Assembly (NCBI RefSeq): GCF_014529705.1 | Contig: NZ_JAANIH010000012.1 | Location: 101,900 to 165,899 of the forward strand | Source: Bradyrhizobium campsiandrae | GTDB lineage: Bacteria; Pseudomonadota; Alphaproteobacteria; Rhizobiales; Xanthobacteraceae | DNA: 64,000 nt | Direction: 5' to 3' | Shown here: positions 45,712-53,008 of the stretch, one piece after another | Layout of the letters: each line of letters starts with the position of its first letter | Numbering within the stretch: position 1 is the first letter of the stretch | Notes under the pieces: model-generated | What the model saw: the letters and a program-made list of their open reading frames with translations, nothing else | What the model was told of the DNA's origin: nothing | The model's database searches: none | Translations under genes and position numbers: made by a program

Positions 45712-46896
45712 CTACTTCAATCCGCTCAGCACCCATGCCGGCTGCAGGATCGGATAGGCGATCAGCCCGACCACGGCCGTGACCGCGATCAGCATGGGAT
45801 TGCTGACCTTCCAGCGGAACAGCACCGCGAGTGAGACAATGCCGACAAGCGCGGTCAGCCAGTCGCCGATCGCGATTCTGCCGAGCAGGTAGCAGGCGCC
45901 CAGAATGGTGCCGATCGCCGCCGCATAGGCGCCCTTCACGAAGCCCTGCACGTTCGGATTCTTGCGATGCCGCGCCAGCAGGGGCGCAGCGATCAGGATG
46001 AACAGGAACGACGGCAGGAAGATGCCGATCGTGGCCGTGAGCGAGCCCCAGAAACCCGCCACCAGATAGCCGACAAAGGTCGCCGTGATCACCACCGGCC
46101 CCGGGCTCATCATGCCGATCGCGACGGCCACCAGGAATTCGCGCTCGTTGAGCCAGCCATATTGCTGCACCAGCCCCTGCTCCAGGAAGGGAACGATGAC
46201 GAGGCCGCTGCCGAAGGTCAGCGATCCCGCCTTGAGGAAGAACAGCAGCAGCTTGCCCAATGTCGAGCCGGTCGCAACCGGCGCCGCCGCGGGCGCGGCC
46301 GCCGGTATCACGGCGAGCTGGAGCGCGACCGGAGGCCGCTTGATGTTGCCGTAATAGATGATGCCGACGATGCCGGCGCCGATGAAGAGATAGGCGACCT
46401 CGGCCTGCAGGATGATCGTCACGGCCAGACAGACCGCCGCGATCGCCCATTGCAGCCAGTCCTCCATGCCGAGCTTGGCGAGCCGGTAGCAGGAATGCAG
46501 GATCAGCGCGATCACGGCGGGACTGACGCCGTAAAATATGGCGGTGACCGGCTGGAGATCGCCGAGATGAACGAACAGCGCGCCAAGCGCGGCGACGATG
46601 AGGAAGTTCGGCAGGATGAAGGCCCAGCCGCCGGCCCACGCGCCCCAGAAGCCGCAACGCAGATAGGCGATGTAAATGCCGACCTGGATCGCCAGCGGCC
46701 CCGGCAGCGACTGGCAGATCGCGATGGCCTCGCGCATCTGCTCCTTGGTGAGCCACTTCTTGCCATCGACCAGCTCGCGTTCCATCTGGCCGACCAGCGC
46801 CACCGGCCCGCCGAAGCCGAGAAACCCCAGCCGCAGGAAGTAGCGCACGAGCTCGCCCATTCCGCCGCGCTCACTCGTCGTCGTTGTCGTCGTCAT
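45712..46896 (-). CDS. chrA: Chromate efflux transporter ChrA
   Basis: 394 residues, two CHR domains in tandem: the first with LGFGGPVALVGQMERELVD and SLPGPLAIQVGIYIAY, the second with GSLTFGSGLVIVPFLEQGLV and SPGPVVITATFVGY. Membrane exporter of chromate driven by the proton gradient. Its start is marked by GGGGGAT. A small unknown gene may precede it; no chrB regulator is recognised next to it. Confidence 0.95.
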   Translation of the reverse strand: MTTTTTTSERGGMGELVRYFLRLGFLGFGGPVALVGQMERELVDGKKWLTKEQMREAIAICQSLPGPLAIQVGIYIAYLRCGFWGAWAGGWAFILPNFLIVAALGALFVHLGDLQPVTAIFYGVSPAVIALILHSCYRLAKLGMEDWLQWAIAAVCLAVTIILQAEVAYLFIGAGIVGIIYYGNIKRPPVALQLAVIPAAAPAAAPVATGSTLGKLLLFFLKAGSLTFGSGLVIVPFLEQGLVQQYGWLNEREFLVAVAIGMMSPGPVVITATFVGYLVAGFWGSLTATIGIFLPSFLFILIAAPLLARHRKNPNVQGFVKGAYAAAIGTILGACYLLGRIAIGDWLTALVGIVSLAVLFRWKVSNPMLIAVTAVVGLIAYPILQPAWVLSGLK

Positions 46897-47468
46897 CGAT
46901 CATCCCCCGTTGCCCTATCATGCCGCCGCAACAAACCCGTCTGTCGTTGCGCCCCTCGCCTCAACTCTTCGTGCTGGCCGTCTTGTCGAGCGCCGCCCGC
47001 AGGCCTTCGGCGAGCTTGACGGCGTCGTCGCCGCGTGGATCGCCGGGGCGAACTCGAATGGATGCCCACGCGTGGACGCCGCCGCTGGCGGTGCCGATCG
47101 GTCCGGATAATTTGTCGGAGGAGATTGAAGCGTAGGATGCCGACATGCTGCGCCCTTGGTGATCAGGACGCGATTCTTGGGCATGTCGCCTCGCGGGGAG
47201 ATCGCAATTCCCCGTCGCGCGAATAGAGGCCCGGATGGCGGGGCTGTCAACCCGCTTGCGCCACAGGACCCAAAGATTTCATCGGTGAATTCACACAAAT
47301 AGACGCCACGAAAATTCCCATTCGAACGGAACGAACTCGCGAGCCGGAGCCTGCGAGTTCCACATGGCCTCATCATCCGGCCGTGCCGTGCGCGAAGAAC
47401 GGTGGGCTGCTCGGAACTTCTTGATGTTTGTTAAGTTGGCCTGTCGCCGGCGCAGCGAGGGTCGCACG
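46897..47468. other. Region upstream of chrA
   Basis: 572 bases between chrA and the next rightward small gene. It contains one possible leftward 61-codon frame (listed) and several shorter or overlapping frames without ribosome sites. Nothing resembling chrB is seen; the promoter of chrA should lie in its left part. Confidence 0.45.
46961..47146 (-). CDS. Possible small protein upstream of chrA (61 aa)
   Basis: ATG with AAGGG upstream, product MSASYASISSDKLSGPIGTA followed by a helical VKLAEGLRAALDKTASTKS end. Same direction as chrA with 64 bases between. No recognised family; the N-terminal part is rich in Ser/Gly. Treat as tentative. Confidence 0.3.
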   Translation of the reverse strand: MSASYASISSDKLSGPIGTASGGVHAWASIRVRPGDPRGDDAVKLAEGLRAALDKTASTKS

Positions 47469-47573
47469 ATGCCCAAGGACGACTTATCGATCAAGACGGA
47501 GCGTGCGCTCGTCACCGTGGGGCTGAGCACCGTGATGCTCATCATGTGCCTCGGATCGCTGCTGTACAGATAG
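47469..47573 (+). CDS. Possible 34-aa membrane peptide
   Basis: MPKDDLSIKTERALVTVGLS followed by TVMLIMCLGSLLYR: a short charged head and one hydrophobic helix near the end, a usual small-protein layout. GAGGG precedes the ATG. A longer start at 47364 (69 codons) is open but the extension is not protein-like. Ends 35 bases before the LysR gene on the other strand. Confidence 0.4.
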   Translation: MPKDDLSIKTERALVTVGLSTVMLIMCLGSLLYR

Positions 47574-47607
47574 TCCTTGATCTTCCACGCCGGGGCAGAC
47601 GACCGCC

Positions 47608-48234
47608 TCAACGTCCGACGCCGCCGACCAGGCGTGGACGGCGAGCTGCGCGCAGGCTCTCGGTTGCCTGAGCCCGCAGCCATGCGCGTAAACAGACGAT
47701 CTCGGGGCAATCCGCGGTCCCTTCGGGCGCCAGCAGCCAATCACCCAAACCGGATCCTGCATCGACCCGGTCGCAGCGATAGCCGGGATGATGGCCGAGG
47801 CCGCGCGCGATCAGCACGTCGACCTTGCCTTCGACCAGCTCGTGCAGGCCGGCCGGCTGCAGCACGCGCAGGCCAATCTCCGCATGCGCCTTGCGAAACG
47901 CCGCCAGGTCGAGACGGCGCAGATCGAAGCTGGCGTGGACGCCCAATTGCAGCAGCACCGCACCCGCAGGCTTCAATTGCCATGTCGCATCCGCGATGCG
48001 GCGAAAGCCATCGGATATCCCGGGCAGATAGGCCTGCCCTGCCGCGGTCAGGATCAGCTGCTTGTGCAGCCGCTCGAACAGCTGCACGCCGAGGCGCGCC
48101 TCCAGCGCCTTCACCTGCTGCCCGACGGCGGCGGGCGTCACGTGCAGTTCGTGCGCGGCCAGCTTGAAGCTGAGATGGCGTGCGGCGGCCTCGAAGGCGC
48201 GCAGCGCGTTGAGTGGCGGAAGGGCGTAGGTCAT
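47608..48234 (-). pseudogene. LysR-type regulator (GcvA-like) with internal deletion
   Basis: Frame intact but only 208 residues against about 300 expected. The helix-turn-helix (LNALRAFEAAARHLSFKLAA ... VTPAAVGQQVKALEARLG) is complete. The effector domain begins normally up to VLIARGLGHHPGYRCDRVD, then jumps to GLGDWLLAPEGTADCPEIV, which belongs near the C terminus in GcvA-type proteins. About 85-90 residues of the cofactor domain are missing, so ligand response is probably lost. The end (TESLRAARRPRLVGGVGR) is also atypical. The target would be the divergent ATC-hydrolase-like gene, if still bound. Confidence 0.6.
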
Positions 48235-48364
48235 CGCGGCGCGAGTTTGACACCGATGGGGGCCGGTCTTGCAATAGATTTTCTTGCGCTGAGCCGCAGG
48301 AATGATGCTTTGCGCAGTCGTGATATCGCCGGATAGGGTCAGCGCGCACCATCAGGAGATCGCA

Positions 48365-49057
48365 ATGGCCGAGACCGTACATCCCTTCTACGCGCAGCAT
48401 CGCGACGCCATTGAGGCGGCGATGCGCCAGCGCCTCACCCTTGCAGAGCCGATGTTGCGCGAGCGCGCGCATCTCACCGACATCGACGGGTTCAGGCGGG
48501 AGGTGATGGACGAATTCGCCATCGTGCTCCCCCAGATGCCCTATGTCGGCGGTGCCGCGAGCCGCATGAGCGAGGTCTTCATGCGTCTCACCGGCTTCAT
48601 GGCCACCAGCCGCGTGCTGCGGCGACACGGCGTGCCGCTGGCTGACATCCGCGACATCGAGCGCGAGACCCACAAGGCGCAGTTGCTCACCGTGCCGGAG
48701 GCGGAGCGCCTCGCCGCGGGAGATCAATTCATGTCGCCGGAAAACCAGACCTTGCTGCGCGAGCAAGCGGCGAAAAGCGTAACTGCAAGCCATCAGGCGG
48801 AATGTCCTGAGGATTTCGTCTACGATTTCGTCGAGCCCGGCCCGAATGACAGTTTTGAATTCGGCATCAACTACCGGGCATGCGGCTTCTGCAAATTCGC
48901 CGGCCGTCACGGCGACAAGGAGATCCTGCCCAATATTTGCGGACTTGATTTCGATGCCTATGCGACGCGCGGCATCCGTCTGCAACGGACGCAGACGCTG
49001 GCCGGCGGTGCCAGCCATTGCAATTTCCGCTTCTCGCGGTTGCAACGCGAGGATTGA
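48365..49057 (+). CDS. L-2-amino-thiazoline-4-carboxylate hydrolase family protein
   Basis: 230 residues. The conserved C-terminal half reads INYRACGFCKFAGRHGDKEI, PNICGLDFDAYATRGIRLQR and LAGGASHCNFRF, with the four cysteines/histidine spaced as in this family, founded on an enzyme that opens the thiazoline ring on the path to L-cysteine. AGGAGA precedes the ATG. Divergent from the LysR-type gene. Natural substrate here unknown. Confidence 0.85.
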   Translation: MAETVHPFYAQHRDAIEAAMRQRLTLAEPMLRERAHLTDIDGFRREVMDEFAIVLPQMPYVGGAASRMSEVFMRLTGFMATSRVLRRHGVPLADIRDIERETHKAQLLTVPEAERLAAGDQFMSPENQTLLREQAAKSVTASHQAECPEDFVYDFVEPGPNDSFEFGINYRACGFCKFAGRHGDKEILPNICGLDFDAYATRGIRLQRTQTLAGGASHCNFRFSRLQRED

Positions 49058-49117
49058 CTTCGCGCCACCGCGCGCTCACCAAATCCGTAAGCGATCTGAA
49101 CGGGAGTTCGAGGCGAC

Positions 49118-49561
49118 ATGGTGGATGATATGAATGTTCGAACCGGCGGGTGCCATTGCGGCACTGTGCGTTTCGAGGTGACGCTATGCGACGGCTTCGA
49201 CTCGATCCGCCGCTGCACCTGCTCCTACTGCCGCATGCGCGGCGCCGTCGTGGCGATGGCGAAGATGGGAGGCATCAGCTTCCTGCAAGGCGAGGATGCG
49301 CTGACCAGCTACCGCTTCCACACCGGAACGGCGCAGCACTTCTTCTGCTCCAAATGCGGAATCTACACCCATCATCAAAGGCGCTCGGACACGACCCTCT
49401 ACGCGGTCAATGTCGCGTGCCTCGACGGCGTGAGCCCGTTCGATTTCACCGAGGTGCCCGTCATGGACGGCGTCAATCACACCAACGACACCGGCAAGCC
49501 GACGCGCCGGGCCGGCACGCTCCGCTTCATCCCGGCCGATGAGCCGCGGCGCGAGTCCTAG
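49118..49561 (+). CDS. GFA-family zinc protein (glutathione-dependent formaldehyde-activating-like)
   Basis: 147 residues with the zinc motifs TGGCHCGTVRFE, RRCTCSYCRMRGA and CSKCGIYTHHQ. GFA/Mss4-like proteins bind two zincs; the formaldehyde activity applies to only some members. It ends in a CTAG shared with the convergent lipoprotein gene. Located 60 bases after the ATC-hydrolase-like gene, probably same transcript. Confidence 0.9.
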   Translation: MVDDMNVRTGGCHCGTVRFEVTLCDGFDSIRRCTCSYCRMRGAVVAMAKMGGISFLQGEDALTSYRFHTGTAQHFFCSKCGIYTHHQRRSDTTLYAVNVACLDGVSPFDFTEVPVMDGVNHTNDTGKPTRRAGTLRFIPADEPRRES

Positions 49562-50319
49562 CCCTTCGAGACGACCGCGCGGCCGTAGGGCGGCTGCGAC
49601 TGAACCGGCGGATTGGCCGTCTGGGCTGCGAGTTCGCCGATCAGGCGATCGGCGTCGGCGGCCATGCCGTCCGGCGCCTGGATCACCAGCCGCTCCAGCG
49701 CCCAGCGGTAGGACGAGACGCGCTGCTCGAGCGATTGCTGCACCCACTGGACGATCAGCGCGTTCTCCTGCATGCGCGCCACGGCATCCGCCTTCTCCTG
49801 CGGCGAGAGCGCGGAGACGCGCGCCATGCTGGCGTCACGCTTCCTGTCGAGATCGATGACGCGGATCGCGCAGCCAAAGAACGGCTCGAAGCGGGTGATG
49901 TCGTTGCGTACGTCCTCGATCAGCTGCGCATAGCGCGAGGAATGCGAGCGGTGCGGCTCGTCGATCAGCGTGCGTCCATACATGGTGCGGTCGAACACGA
50001 TCTTCTGGTGCCAGGGCGAAGGTATCGCCTTGTAGTCGCCGAACACGCTCTTCCAGGCCGGGCGCGACAATGGCGGCTCGATCATGGGATAGGCGAGATC
50101 GCGAAGCTGGCGCTCTTCGTCGGTGAGCTGGAATTGCGAGGCCTTCAGGCCGAGGCTGCCGGTGGCCTCGATGCCGAGCCAGCGATGCATGTCGTCGCTA
50201 CGCATGTCGGCGCGGGTGCGGCCGAAATCGCCGCCGCTGCAGGCCGCGAGCGAGGTGCCCATGGCTGCGAGCAGGACGGCCGATAGGAAGGGCCTGATCT
50301 GGCTGATAGCTTCCGGCAT
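49558..50319 (-). CDS. Hypothetical lipoprotein
   Basis: 253 residues with a lipoprotein signal peptide and lipobox (SAVLLAAMGTSLAAC, Cys about residue 27). The mature part is helical and charged with several Trp/Tyr conserved-looking motifs (RPAWKSVFGDYKAIPSPWHQ, FFGCAIRVIDLDRKRD). No domain recognised. Its stop shares four bases with that of the convergent GFA gene. Confidence 0.75.
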   Translation of the reverse strand: MPEAISQIRPFLSAVLLAAMGTSLAACSGGDFGRTRADMRSDDMHRWLGIEATGSLGLKASQFQLTDEERQLRDLAYPMIEPPLSRPAWKSVFGDYKAIPSPWHQKIVFDRTMYGRTLIDEPHRSHSSRYAQLIEDVRNDITRFEPFFGCAIRVIDLDRKRDASMARVSALSPQEKADAVARMQENALIVQWVQQSLEQRVSSYRWALERLVIQAPDGMAADADRLIGELAAQTANPPVQSQPPYGRAVVSKG

Positions 50320-50335
50320 TGCAAAAGCCGCAAGC

Positions 50336-50524
50336 CTAGCGGCGACGACGACGGCGCCCCGGCGCTGTGCCCGCTTCCGGTCCGCGATCGCCGCTGGTTT
50401 CGTCCGCCTCGCGCTCGATGCGGATGACGGGAAGAATCAGAATCGTCCCCCGATCCGCGCGCGGCGTGACATCCCCGGACGAGCCCACCCGGCGACCGGC
50501 CGGAAATTCGATGATGGTCCCCAT
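50336..50524 (-). CDS. Small hypothetical protein, basic C terminus (62 aa)
   Basis: MGTIIEFPAGRRVGSSGDVT, then ILILPVIRIEREADETSGD and an Arg-rich end. The first ten residues (MGTIIEFPAG) match a small-protein leader seen in several Bradyrhizobium genes as I remember. Same strand as the lipoprotein gene, ending 16 bases before it, so cotranscription is likely. Function unknown. Confidence 0.5.
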   Translation of the reverse strand: MGTIIEFPAGRRVGSSGDVTPRADRGTILILPVIRIEREADETSGDRGPEAGTAPGRRRRRR

Positions 50525-50708
50525 GTCAGCTCTCTCGATTGCCGCGCGACCAAACGCGCCCCTGCAACATGGCCAGCATTAGGATCAGTTTATGGTTAAC
50601 GGGGTGTAAACAGGCCGTTTGGACCGTAACCGCACGGGCCGGTCGCGTCGTCCCGCGGCGGGACGAGATCAGGCGAATTCAGCGGGTTTGCTTCACACCT
50701 CGTTTTCC

Positions 50709-50723
50709 TTAACGAGGCTTTAA
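50709..50723 (+). promoter_or_regulatory. CtrA-like site TTAA-N7-TTAA upstream of the DUF2336 gene
   Basis: TTAACGAGGCTTTAA: the two TTAA half-sites are separated by exactly seven bases, the CtrA consensus spacing, 55 bases before the ATG. A weaker copy (TTAA-N7-TAAA) begins at 50596 in the same divergent region. CtrA control of motility- and cell-cycle-linked genes is standard in this class; binding here is inferred. Confidence 0.45.
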
Positions 50724-50777
50724 AGGAACCCTTGATAGGCTGCCGGCAACAGTTTCTTCCGAGTTGCGTACGCCTCC

Positions 50778-51755
50778 ATGACCAAGTCGCTGTTTCCCGG
50801 ATTCGACGGGCTGATGACCCTCTCCCGTCGCGAAGGCGTCGATGTACGCCCCACGCTCCTGCGCGTGCTGACCGATCTGTATGTCCAGGCGAGCACGCAC
50901 AGCGAGGACGAGCAGCGGCAATTCATCGAACTCGCGACGCGGCTGATCGACCAGGTCGACGATGCGACGCGCGCGGCCGTCAAGGCGCGGCTTGCGGTCT
51001 ATCCGCAGACGCCCGTCCCGGTGCTGCAGAAGCTCGGACTGGTCGCGGCCGAGGAAGGCCGCAGGGTGCCGCTCGCGCGCGAAATCCCGCATCCCGCGTC
51101 CACTCCCTCGGCTGCCCGCACGCCGACCGACGCAGACGCGCGCATCGCCGCCAGCATGGCGATGCAGCCGAAGGAAGCGGCCGAGATCCACGACATGTTC
51201 TTCCGCGCCGATGCGAACCAGCGCGCGCTGATCCTGCACAATCTGGCGCAGACCCCGCTGAAGGCCGCACCGCGGATTCCGACCGTGCGCGCCAAGCGCG
51301 CGATCCAGATCCTGGAGATGGCGGCGATCGCCGGCGACGTCGACAATTTTACCCTCGAGCTCGGCGACAGCCTGATCCTGCCCTCGCGCGTTGCAGCCGA
51401 GATCGTCGATGACGCCGGCGGCGAGGCGCTCGCCGTCGCCGCACGCGCGCTCGACATGCCGAGCCCGAACTTCCAGCGCATCCTGTTGTTCTTCAAGCCC
51501 GCGATCGGCAATTCCGTCAACGAGGTCTACCGGCTGTCGCGGCTCTATGACCGTCTCGGCGACCGCTCCGCGCTGGTGATGCTCGCCGCTTGGCGCGGCT
51601 CGACGCTGGCCGTCACCCGCGCGAAATATCAACCGTCGCTGCACGACAGCGACCGCCAGCGCGCACGCAGCACAGCCGGCCAGTCGCGGCCGAGCGTGCA
51701 GCCGGGGTCGAGCCCGGCCGTGCGCACGGGCTCAGGTGGATCGTCGGAGCGCTGA
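50778..51755 (+). CDS. DUF2336-domain protein
   Basis: 325 residues, soluble and helical. The first half (residues 15-240) shows repeated HEAT-like helices typical of DUF2336: RPTLLRVLTDLYVQASTHSE, LATRLIDQVDDATRAAVKAR, and later RVAAEIVDDAGGEALAVAAR. The last 25 residues are Ser/Pro/Arg low complexity. The family is nearly restricted to alphaproteobacteria and unassigned in function; a CtrA-like site precedes it. Confidence 0.85.
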   Translation: MTKSLFPGFDGLMTLSRREGVDVRPTLLRVLTDLYVQASTHSEDEQRQFIELATRLIDQVDDATRAAVKARLAVYPQTPVPVLQKLGLVAAEEGRRVPLAREIPHPASTPSAARTPTDADARIAASMAMQPKEAAEIHDMFFRADANQRALILHNLAQTPLKAAPRIPTVRAKRAIQILEMAAIAGDVDNFTLELGDSLILPSRVAAEIVDDAGGEALAVAARALDMPSPNFQRILLFFKPAIGNSVNEVYRLSRLYDRLGDRSALVMLAAWRGSTLAVTRAKYQPSLHDSDRQRARSTAGQSRPSVQPGSSPAVRTGSGGSSER

Positions 51756-51767
51756 AGTTTCTACGTC

Positions 51768-51852
51768 GTCATTGCGAGCGAAGCGAAGCAATCCAGAGTC
51801 CCTCCGCGGATACGGTCTGGATTGCTTCGTCGCAAGGGCTCCTCGCAATGAC
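51768..51852. repeat. Palindromic intergenic repeat (nested inverted repeats)
   Basis: Two nested perfect inverted repeats: GTCATTGCGAG (51768-51778)/CTCGCAATGAC (51842-51852) and GAAGCAATCCAGA (51785-51797)/TCTGGATTGCTTC (51816-51828). The family (ATTGCGAGCGAAGCGAAGCAATCC) is, from memory, among the commonest intergenic repeats of Bradyrhizobium and Rhodopseudomonas. It fills the convergent gap between the DUF2336 and DUF1491 genes and can fold into one cruciform. Confidence 0.7.
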
Positions 51853-51864
51853 CGTGACGGTGGG

Positions 51865-52209
51865 CTAGCTCTTCGCCAGATCGAGAAAGTGCCGTCCGGC
51901 GCGGTCCTCGGTCTCGACGATCCAGGCATCGGGGTCGAAGCGAAGCTCCTTGGTCAGTCGCTCTTCCACCGCGGCTTCCGGCATTGGCTGCGGCGCGGCG
52001 GGCACGAAGAAGCGATCGACGGGACGGCCATCGTCATAAGAGGTCTGTGGCGCCGGCACGTAGAGCATGGCGTTGCCGTCCAGTAGCGACACCTTGACGA
52101 ACACCGCACCAGCCTCCTCGGCGCCACGATGGCGCACGGCGCCGAACACGCCTTCGGTTTGGCACCGGCGCAAATAGGCTGAGACCCAGATATTCGATTT
52201 CAAACGCAT
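51865..52209 (-). CDS. DUF1491 family protein
   Basis: 114 residues starting MRLKSNIWVSAYLRRCQTEG, then a beta-rich stretch ending DAWIVETEDRAGRHFLDLA. Family with alphaproteobacterial distribution and no assigned function. I use the inner ATG; the frame 33 bases further upstream lacks a ribosome site and the family begins at MRLKS. Confidence 0.82.
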   Translation of the reverse strand: MRLKSNIWVSAYLRRCQTEGVFGAVRHRGAEEAGAVFVKVSLLDGNAMLYVPAPQTSYDDGRPVDRFFVPAAPQPMPEAAVEERLTKELRFDPDAWIVETEDRAGRHFLDLAKS

Positions 52210-52273
52210 GGGCGCAGGATAAGCCAGCGGTGCAAGCAGCACCAGCCTTTCAGCCTTTGTTAGATGATGCTGA

Positions 52274-53008
52274 TTACTCGACGGGATGGCCGATCGCGGC
52301 GGCGAGTTCGCGCAGCAGGCGATCCGACACCTGGCCGGTGACGGGCATCTTGTGCTGGCGCTCGAAGGTCTGGATCGCCGTCTGGGTCTCGCCGCTCATC
52401 GTGCCCGTGATCTTCAAATTCCCATAGCCGTATTCGGACAGCGCGCGCTGCACGCCGGCGAGACGACGCGCCGCGGGGCTTTGCTGCACCGGGACCGGCG
52501 CCGGAGGCCGTGCAACGGCCACCGCCGACGGTGCCGCCGTCGGCGTCGTGGCCTTGATCACCAGATTGGTCATGGGGTCGCCGGAGCGCGGCGTCGAGGC
52601 GGTCGTTTCGGCGGGCTTCTCCGCCAATTTGTCCTGCGGCTTCTCGGCCGGTTTCGGCTCGACGCGAAACTCGGTCGCCTTCGGCTCCAGCGGCGAGGTA
52701 TCGGCGCCGACGGGCCGCGGGCGCGGCATGGGATTGGACAACGCCACGGGCGACGGCGCCGGAAGATTGATCACGGTGCCGAACATCGGCGCCGGATGCC
52801 GGCCGGTCTGGAGGAACAGAGCATTCGCAACGATGGCGCTGACGGCCGCGGCAGCGACGAGGCCGGCCAGCGTGTCTTTCGGGCTGTGCAGCAGCACGCG
52901 CATCACGAGATTGCGCTCGGTCTCGACATCGACGACCGCGGCCTTGGCGCCACCCTTGCCACCACGACGTCGCGGAGCAGCTTCGTCCTTTGCAGACTTC
53001 TTAGGCAC
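52274..53008 (-). CDS. Peptidoglycan-binding domain protein with membrane anchor
   Basis: 244 residues. Basic cytoplasmic N terminus (MPKKSAKDEAAPRRRGGKGG), one membrane helix (about 48-66, LAGLVAAAAVSAIVANALFL), a Pro/Ala-rich linker and a C-terminal PG_binding_1-type domain (VQRALSEYGYGNLKITGTMS ... AIQTFERQHKMPVTGQVSDR). The layout is a bitopic protein reaching the cell wall. Its start lies eight bases inside the end of the kinase gene upstream, so it is coupled to it. Confidence 0.85.
   Translation of the reverse strand: MPKKSAKDEAAPRRRGGKGGAKAAVVDVETERNLVMRVLLHSPKDTLAGLVAAAAVSAIVANALFLQTGRHPAPMFGTVINLPAPSPVALSNPMPRPRPVGADTSPLEPKATEFRVEPKPAEKPQDKLAEKPAETTASTPRSGDPMTNLVIKATTPTAAPSAVAVARPPAPVPVQQSPAARRLAGVQRALSEYGYGNLKITGTMSGETQTAIQTFERQHKMPVTGQVSDRLLRELAAAIGHPVE

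Noticed and set aside
45050..46756. 568-codon minus-strand frame over arsC and chrA
   Set aside because: Out of frame with ChrA and antisense to ArsC; no domain.
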